Part shown: in pieces, positions 1-4,111 of the stretch
Numbering within the stretch: the first letter of the stretch is position 1
How the letters are laid out: every line of letters begins with the position of its first letter
From: Gallionellaceae bacterium
GTDB lineage: Bacteria > Pseudomonadota > Gammaproteobacteria > Burkholderiales > Gallionellaceae
Length of the DNA stretch: 5,657 nucleotides
Direction: 5' to 3'
Assembly: GCA_947445045.1 (NCBI GenBank)
Contig: CANFCA010000092.1
Location: 1 to 5,657 of the forward strand
Made by a program: the position numbers and the translations under genes
Notes under the pieces: model-generated
The model's input: the letters and a program-made list of their open reading frames with translations, nothing else
The model's database searches: none
What the model was told of the DNA's origin: nothing

Positions 1-100
1 CGATATGCCGCACCAGCAGATCGTTACCCTGCCGTTGCAGCAGGTTCACCGTAAAAAAATAAGTTCCGCCCGGATGCCAGGCGCGTCGGTAGTCAGGCAT
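1..100 (-). CDS. REP-associated tyrosine transposase (RAYT), N-terminal fragment
   Basis: This is the first 33 codons of a minus-strand gene that runs off the left edge. The protein begins MPDYRRAWHPGGTYFFTVNL, the typical opening of RAYT proteins (IS200/IS605-related Y1/HUH transposases): a YRR...GGTYFFTVN strand followed by a LLQR-type segment. RAYTs are single-copy domesticated relatives of TnpA that recognise and cleave REP palindromes. The HUH motif and catalytic tyrosine would lie outside the window, so intactness cannot be judged. The ATG at 100-98 is the natural start because homologues begin at the same place. No strong Shine-Dalgarno sequence precedes it, and the leader is A+T-rich. 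A GTAG-headed REP hairpin lies 64-94 bases upstream, which is the expected RAYT arrangement. Family assignment is fairly firm despite the short fragment. Confidence 0.8.
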   Translation of the reverse strand, partial: MPDYRRAWHPGGTYFFTVNLLQRQGNDLLVRHI

Positions 101-163
101 GGTGTTTGGAAAGAAAATATAGAAAAATATTTCTACCGCCGTATGTGGCGCATTAAAACATCC

Positions 164-194
164 GGTGCAATGCGCTGCGCTTATTGCACCCTAC
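164..194 (-). repeat. REP palindrome with GTAG head, upstream of the RAYT gene
   Basis: Read on the minus strand, GTAG (194-191) is followed at once by an imperfect palindrome (190-164). GGTGCAAT at 164-171 pairs with ATTGCACC at 183-190 (8 bp). After a TT bulge (181-182), GCG (172-174) pairs with CGC (178-180) around a CTG loop. A GTAG tetranucleotide at the foot of a bulged hairpin is the defining layout of REP sequences processed by RAYTs, and a RAYT gene starts just downstream. The TAG of the GTAG head is also the stop codon of the antitoxin-like gene. A further short inverted repeat (CGCC 137-140 / GGCG 147-150) lies between this REP and the transposase start, but it lacks a properly placed GTAG and may be a decayed unit. 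Confidence 0.78.
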
Positions 195-379
195 GCGGGC
201 TCGCCACGTTGCGCCTGCGCCAATCCATCTTGAATGCGCGCAGTAATGCGACGCTGCTGGGCAAGATAAAGCGACAAAGCTTCGTTCGCCAACTCACTCT
301 CACTACGATGGCTTTCTAGTGCCAGATGGTCGAGCTGGCTCTTCAAGTCTGGGCGGATTTCAAAAGTAGTTGCACTCAT
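191..379 (-). CDS. ribbon-helix-helix (CopG/ParD-like) antitoxin, probably C-terminally truncated
   Basis: The product is a 62-residue DNA-binding protein of the ribbon-helix-helix fold. Residues 3-8 (ATTFEI) form the DNA-contacting beta strand, about 9-22 (RPDLKSQLDHLALE) helix A, and about 26-42 (SESELANEALSLYLAQQ) helix B, joined by a SHR turn. Proteins of this type are usually antitoxins of ParDE/RelBE-like pairs that dimerise, repress their own operon and bind the toxin with a C-terminal tail. The start ATG (379-377) has a good SD, GGAG at 390-387, 7 bases away. The protein ends ...AQAQRGEPA, whereas relatives I recall usually carry on after 'RGEF/DGDF' with a further acidic stretch. Here the stop lies inside the GTAG head of the adjacent REP. 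No toxin frame follows: the next gene is the RAYT. I infer an orphaned, truncated antitoxin that may still bind DNA. Fold confident; function and truncation inferred. Confidence 0.75.
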   Translation of the reverse strand: MSATTFEIRPDLKSQLDHLALESHRSESELANEALSLYLAQQRRITARIQDGLAQAQRGEPA

Positions 380-431
380 GATGATGCTCCAAAATTAGTT
401 TAAGGAATGTTACTCAAAATATCGTGGACTG

Positions 432-452
432 TCCCTGATTACTACTCAGGGA
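432..452. repeat. short perfect palindrome overlapping the membrane-protein stop codon
   Basis: TCCCTGA (432-438) and TCAGGGA (446-452) form a perfect 7-bp inverted repeat with a 7-base loop. The stop codon of the small membrane-protein gene (444-442) lies in the loop. There is no T-run after the stem on either strand, so it is not a classical intrinsic terminator. It lies about 53 bases upstream of the antitoxin-like start, so it could also be an operator for that gene's product, as autoregulating RHH proteins bind short inverted repeats. Neither role is shown by the sequence alone. Confidence 0.4.
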
Positions 453-738
453 TAAAGAGACTCTTAATAAAAGAACCCGTGGCATAAACTGAAATTACCA
501 AAATGATAGGGCTTAAAAATAAAAGATCCACCCTTATATTGGTTCCGTAAACGTGTGCAACGTATTCATTTATGCCAAACAAAATCCAAGCGATAATTGC
601 CACCGATAATGGTCTGGAAGATTTGGCTTTACTGTTATTGGCTCTAAGTGCAGCCCTAATAGTCAAAAGCAAATAGAAAAAACACGCTACCGTATAAGCA
701 TCGCTCTGGATGCCAAACAAAAGGCTGAATTGGCTCAT
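442..738 (-). CDS. small integral membrane protein of unknown function
   Basis: I do not recognise this protein. From the ATG at 738-736 it has 98 residues, starting MSQFSLLFGI. An in-frame TTG at 750 would add four residues, but neither start has more than a weak GAG as an SD. Three hydrophobic segments are visible, numbered from the ATG: about 15-31 (YTVACFFYLLLTIRAAL), 44-60 (LSVAIIAWILFGINEYV) and 70-93 (DLLFLSPIILVISVYATG). A basic loop (RANNSKAKSSR) follows the first. This suggests a three-pass inner-membrane protein with no soluble domain. It begins 24 bases after the pyrC stop on the same strand, with no terminator between, so it could be read from the pyrC transcript. Its DNA is visibly richer in A+T than pyrC, which hints at later acquisition or weak constraint. 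A real gene is likely but not certain. Confidence 0.55.
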   Translation of the reverse strand: MSQFSLLFGIQSDAYTVACFFYLLLTIRAALRANNSKAKSSRPLSVAIIAWILFGINEYVAHVYGTNIRVDLLFLSPIILVISVYATGSFIKSLFIPE

Positions 739-761
739 AAAGTAACTCAAAAAAGCTCAAT

Positions 762-1802
762 TTAATTTGTCCCCTCCAACTTCCACGTCATCATCTCCCC
801 CGCCCTTAACGCTACAAGCTGATTCTCACCAAAGCCCTGCGTCGCAGGCACTTGCCACTCTTCCTTGCGCAAGGTGATGGTGTCTTGGTTGCGTGGCAAG
901 CCATAGTAATCCGCACCATAAAAACTAGCGAAGCCTTCTAATTTATCCAATGCACCCAGTTGCTCAAACGCTTCTGCATATAGCTCCATCGCGGCGTGGG
1001 CGGTGTAGCAACCAGCACAGCCACACGCCGCTTCTTTGGTGTGTTGCGCGTGCGGTGCGCTGTCCGTGCCGAGAAAAAATTTTGGGTTGCCACTAATTGC
1101 CGCTTTACCCAATGCGACGCGATGCAGCTCGCGTTTCAACACGGGCAGGCAATAATAATGCGGGCGCATGCCGCCGCTGAACATGGCGTTGCGGTTGTAT
1201 AGCAGATGATGCGCGGTGATGGTTGCGGCGATAGGGTCTGGCGCGCTCGTCACAAATTGCACGGCTTGCTGGGTGGTGATGTGCTCAAACACCACGCGCA
1301 GTTGCGGCAAATCGCGCAACAAGGGAATCATCACCCGCTCGATGAACACCGCCTCGCGGTCGAACACATCCACACTGCTATCCGTCACCTCACCATGCAC
1401 CAACAGTGGCATACCGCAACGTTGCATCTCTTCCAAGGCAGAATACGCTTTGCGAATATCCGTCACGCCTGCATCAGAGTTGGTAGTCGCCCCGGCGGGG
1501 TAATACTTCACGGCATGGACGATGCCACTTTGCGTGGCTTTGCGTATCTCATCCGCGCTGGTGTTGTCGGTAAGGTAGAGCGTCATCAATGGCTCGAACT
1601 TCGCTCCTGCTGGCAACGCAGCCACAATGCGCGAGCGATATTCCAATGCTTGTGCCGTGGTGGTGACAGGTGGCTTGAGATTGGGCATGACGATGGCGCG
1701 GGCGAATTGTCGCGCGGTGTCCTGCACAATGGACTGCATCAGCGCACCATCGCGCAGATGCAGATGCCAATCGTCGGGACGGGTGAGGGTTATTTCTTGC
1801 AT
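762..1802 (-). CDS. pyrC: dihydroorotase (PyrC, type II)
   Basis: Dihydroorotase interconverts N-carbamoyl-L-aspartate and L-dihydroorotate, the third step of cytosolic de novo pyrimidine synthesis. The 346-residue product is close to the 348 residues of E. coli PyrC and looks complete. Metal and catalytic elements of the amidohydrolase TIM barrel appear in order: WHLHLRDG (His13, His15 and substrate-binding Arg17), MPNLKPPV (Asn41), HAVKYYPAG with the carboxylated bridging lysine Lys99, LLVHGEV (His136), FEHITT (His174), [10 protein letters not shown] (196-205) and GTDSAPH (catalytic Asp247, His251). [13 protein letters not shown] (256-268) is also typical of PyrC. The ATG at 1802-1800 gives the standard [15 protein letters not shown] start; only a weak GAAAG precedes it. 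pyrC stands apart from the efflux operon, separated by a 174-base gap containing a large hairpin repeat, so it presumably has its own promoter in 1803-1862, although no good -35/-10 pair is visible there. Confidence 0.97.
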   Translation of the reverse strand: MQEITLTRPDDWHLHLRDGALMQSIVQDTARQFARAIVMPNLKPPVTTTAQALEYRSRIVAALPAGAKFEPLMTLYLTDNTSADEIRKATQSGIVHAVKYYPAGATTNSDAGVTDIRKAYSALEEMQRCGMPLLVHGEVTDSSVDVFDREAVFIERVMIPLLRDLPQLRVVFEHITTQQAVQFVTSAPDPIAATITAHHLLYNRNAMFSGGMRPHYYCLPVLKRELHRVALGKAAISGNPKFFLGTDSAPHAQHTKEAACGCAGCYTAHAAMELYAEAFEQLGALDKLEGFASFYGADYYGLPRNQDTITLRKEEWQVPATQGFGENQLVALRAGEMMTWKLEGTN

Positions 1803-1862
1803 GATGACTTTCGACTAACTAAGTAGGCGAGATTGTAATTCAAGAAGCTGTCAAAAACGCAG

Positions 1863-1960
1863 ACCGTTCGCCCTGAGCGTATCGCAGTGAAGTCGAAGGG
1901 TATGTGCTACCGCTCCCTTCGACTTCGGCGATAAAACTGCCTGCGCTCAGGGCGAACGGT
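1863..1960. repeat. 98-bp composite hairpin repeat between tetR and pyrC (possible terminator)
   Basis: A nested inverted repeat fills the intergenic gap. The outer arms ACCGTTCGCCCTGAGCG (1863-1879) and its exact complement (1944-1960) give a perfect 17-bp stem. Inside are a 6-bp stem (TATCGC 1880-1885 / GCGATA 1928-1933) and a perfect 12-bp stem (GAAGTCGAAGGG 1889-1900 / CCCTTCGACTTC 1915-1926) around a 14-base loop. A 10-base bulge (1934-1943) lies on one side. The words TTCGCCCTGAGC and CCCTTCGAC resemble intergenic hairpin repeats dispersed in many proteobacterial genomes. Read on the minus strand it starts 16 bases after the tetR stop and is followed by five T at 1857-1853, so it could end the efflux transcript. 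The structure is seen directly; the repeat-family and terminator roles are inferred. Confidence 0.75.
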
Positions 1961-1976
1961 GCTAATCAAGCCGTCG

Positions 1977-2618
1977 CTACTCTGATTTCTTAGCAATCTG
2001 CTGAAGCGCCAACAAGGAAAATTCGGCGATGTGTTCGGCAATGGCTTTGATCTCGCTTGGGTTATAGCGCAAGGTAGGGTGCAGGCGTTGCAATACCGGG
2101 TAGGAATGACTGTAAAAAATACATTGTCCCATGATGCTATTCACACAACGGCGCAATACGGCTTTGCTGATTTTTTCGCCTACAACTTCAGCGACCAATT
2201 TGCCTAAAAAATCATGTAGTGGCGCGATGGCTTCACGCACGATTTGGTCTAATGCAGATGTAGGGTCAGCCAGTTCGCGCGCCATGATGCGGCATTGCGA
2301 CGAAGCTTTTTTTTCATCGAGCAGCATCGACATGAATTCTTGAATAAAAAGTTGCAGGCGTATTCTGGGGCATTCGGCAGCATCGACATTTGCAAGCTGC
2401 ATGTCGTTGAGCGGGTCGAAATTTAACGCTTCGCTCAATAAGCCATCTTTGCTGCCAAAGTGGTAATTGACTGCCGCCACATTGGCTTCCGCACGACGAC
2501 AAATCTCACGCACCGTCGCGCCCTGAAAGCCATGCTGCGAAAAGGTTTCACGCGCCGCCTCCAGCAAACGTGCTCGCGTTTGCTCACTGGCAGATTTGAT
2601 TTCGACTTCGGTCATCAT
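1977..2618 (-). CDS. TetR/AcrR-family transcriptional regulator, CecR-like
   Basis: This 213-residue one-component repressor probably controls the efflux operon in which it is the last gene. The N-terminal TetR DNA-binding domain spans about residues 12-65. Helix 1 is TRARLLEAARETFSQHGFQG, and the helix-turn-helix is at 34-54 (ATVREICRRAEANVAAVNYHF) followed by the usual GSKDGLLSEAL. The C-terminal ligand domain (about 85-205) has an ARELADPTSALDQIV...IAPLHDFL stretch and a SIMGQCIFYSHSYPVLQRLHP stretch that resemble the CecR (YbiH) C-terminal domain; CecR-type regulators are linked to antibiotic-efflux genes. The start ATG at 2618-2616 overlaps the TGA stop of the outer-membrane efflux gene (ATGA) and a second in-frame ATG follows directly. 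No separate SD is evident, so translational coupling is likely. The ligand is unknown. TetR family certain; CecR subgroup likely; target inferred from position. Confidence 0.93.
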   Translation of the reverse strand: MMTEVEIKSASEQTRARLLEAARETFSQHGFQGATVREICRRAEANVAAVNYHFGSKDGLLSEALNFDPLNDMQLANVDAAECPRIRLQLFIQEFMSMLLDEKKASSQCRIMARELADPTSALDQIVREAIAPLHDFLGKLVAEVVGEKISKAVLRRCVNSIMGQCIFYSHSYPVLQRLHPTLRYNPSEIKAIAEHIAEFSLLALQQIAKKSE

Positions 2619-4111
2619 AGCTTGTCACTCGCCGTTTCGACTGACAAGGCTTTATAAAGTTGCGCGGCGGTTGAGTACACCGTGCGGCGGATTTGCAAGG
2701 CGCTTTGCTGCGCGGTGTATAGCTCGCGTTGTGCGTCCAGCACTTCGATGTAGTTGGAAACGCCCGCTTTATAACGTGCATCAACCAAACGCAGCCGCTG
2801 CGCTTGCAAATCGGCATTGGCTTGTTGCGCGGTCAATTGTTCATTGAGCTTTTCGCGCGCGGTCAGTAAATCCGCCACTTCGCGGAATGCCTGCTGGATA
2901 GTTTTTTCATATTCCGCCACGGCGATGTTTTTACGTGCTGTCGCCACATCGACATTGGCGGCGGTGCGCCCCGCATCAAATAACGGCAAGGTCAAGGTGG
3001 GCTGAAAACTCCAAGCACCACTATTTGCATCGAACAATCCTGACAAATTACGGCTTGCAGTACCCACCGCACTGGTCAAAGAAATGCGCGGGAAGAACGC
3101 CGCACGCGCTGCGCCGATATTGGCATTGGCGGCAATCAGCTTTTGCTCGGCTGCCAATACATCGGGGCGTTGCAACAACACGTCGGCAGAGACCTCACTT
3201 AAACCATTCGATACGATGTTTTGTTCGGCAAGCGCACGGCCTGCTGGTAAGCCTTTAATTTCCGCAACGGTTGTACCAAGCAAGAAATTCAACAAATTCT
3301 CGGCAGCGGCTTGTTGCCGTTCCAGATTGGCACGCTCCGCCAACGCCGCTTGGTACGCGCCTTCCGCTTGCAGATAATCCAAATCATTGGACACACCTAC
3401 ATCGCGGCGACGCGAAATTAGCTGGCGTATGGATTCGCGACCTTTCAGCGTTTCCTCGGTCAGTTGAGTTCGCTCACGCAACTCCAGCACCGACAAATAG
3501 GCATTCGCCACATCCGCTGTCAGCGACAAACGGAACGCGCGCTGCGCTGATTCCGTCGCCAAATAACTGGCCTTGGCTGAGGCATTCAAACTGCTTACGC
3601 GACCCCAAAAATCCAACTCGAATGAAACTAGGCTGGCATTTACATCCACGCGATTAGAGCGCAATGCACTACCTGTTGCTGACACACTAGCAGGGATGAG
3701 TGATGCTGTTCCGCTCGTATTCAGATTCACATTCGGATAACGATCAGCAGCCTGTATGCCGTATAAAGCATGGGCTTCAGCGATACGTGCTGTGGCGATG
3801 CGCAGATCACGATTGTTTTCTAACGCGATTTTAATCAATGCTTGTAAACGTGGATCAGGAAAGTAATTTTCGCCTGAAACCTGTTTAGCACCGCTCTGCG
3901 TTGTGTTCGACCACGCACTGGGAATCGGTGCGGCAGGTCTTTCGTAACTTGGCATTTGTGAGCAACCTGCCAATGCCGCGACAAGAAAAACCTTTGTGCA
4001 GAGATTTAGCATTGTAGGAGCACGCCCTGCGTGCGATTGCATATTGCTTCGCGAGCAGGGCTCGCTCCTACACGGCAACATTATTGCGGATGGTGCATTA
4101 AGCCTTTTCAT
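2615..4111 (-). CDS. outer-membrane efflux lipoprotein (OprM/NodT-type, TolC superfamily)
   Basis: This is the outer-membrane channel of a tripartite RND pump. From the ATG at 4111-4109 it has 498 residues; the lipobox ALAGC places the lipidated Cys at residue 50, leaving a 449-residue mature protein, about OprM size. It has the two OEP repeats of the family: an N-terminal part with NNRDLRIATARIAEAHA and ELDFWGRV, then a C-terminal part with LLQRPDVLAAEQKLIAANANIGAARAAFFP, LTLPLFDAGR and ARYKAGVSNYIEVLDAQREL. Start choice: ATG 4111 has a perfect AAGGAGG 6 bases upstream. The alternative ATG at 4012 would give a normal short signal peptide (MLNLCTKVFLVAALAGC) but has no SD. Between the two lies a 60-base REP pair coding 20 in-frame residues (14-33), giving an unusually long, Cys/Ser/Arg-rich N-region. 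The start overlaps the end of the pump gene by 14 bases, and the stop overlaps the tetR start. Function sure; N-terminus uncertain. Confidence 0.92.
   Translation of the reverse strand: MKRLNAPSAIMLPCRSEPCSRSNMQSHAGRAPTMLNLCTKVFLVAALAGCSQMPSYERPAAPIPSAWSNTTQSGAKQVSGENYFPDPRLQALIKIALENNRDLRIATARIAEAHALYGIQAADRYPNVNLNTSGTASLIPASVSATGSALRSNRVDVNASLVSFELDFWGRVSSLNASAKASYLATESAQRAFRLSLTADVANAYLSVLELRERTQLTEETLKGRESIRQLISRRRDVGVSNDLDYLQAEGAYQAALAERANLERQQAAAENLLNFLLGTTVAEIKGLPAGRALAEQNIVSNGLSEVSADVLLQRPDVLAAEQKLIAANANIGAARAAFFPRISLTSAVGTASRNLSGLFDANSGAWSFQPTLTLPLFDAGRTAANVDVATARKNIAVAEYEKTIQQAFREVADLLTAREKLNEQLTAQQANADLQAQRLRLVDARYKAGVSNYIEVLDAQRELYTAQQSALQIRRTVYSTAAQLYKALSVETASDKL
4013..4072. repeat. 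pair of inverted GTAG-headed REP units (BIME-like) inside the efflux lipoprotein gene
   Basis: Two REP-like units face each other. The plus-strand unit starts GTAGGAG at 4014 and has the hairpin CACGC-CCT-GCGTG (4021-4033). The minus-strand unit starts GTAGGAG at 4071 and has the hairpin GCGAGC-CCT-GCTCGC (4065-4051). The outer nine bases TGTAGGAGC (4013-4021) and GCTCCTACA (4064-4072) are perfectly complementary, so the pair can also fold as one long imperfect hairpin. The GTAGGAGCGAGC...GCTCGCGAA word resembles REP families known from Pseudomonas and other proteobacteria. It is unrelated in sequence to the GTAGGGTGC REP beside the RAYT gene. The element is 60 bases long, codon-aligned and free of stops in the frame of the surrounding gene. 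Confidence 0.82.

Noticed and set aside
137..150. Second REP unit (CGCC/GGCG) next to the RAYT leader
   Set aside because: The stem is only 4 bp and the nearby GTAG on the minus strand is on the wrong side of the hairpin. At best it is a decayed unit.
5..319. Plus-strand open frame of 104 codons at the left edge
   Set aside because: It runs antisense through the RAYT start, the REP palindrome and the antitoxin-like gene. Its translation is Arg-rich with no family resemblance, while the minus-strand products are recognisable.
1206..1826. Plus-strand open frame of 206 codons antisense to pyrC
   Set aside because: It is His/Arg-rich and lies wholly over the conserved dihydroorotase frame, whose active-site motifs are all present on the other strand. 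It is a shadow of pyrC codon use.
1832..1854. TTGACA (1854-1849) and TACAAT (1837-1832) upstream of pyrC as a sigma-70 promoter
   Set aside because: The hexamers are good individually but only 11 bases apart instead of about 17, and no other -35 fits the TACAAT. It is not called as a promoter.
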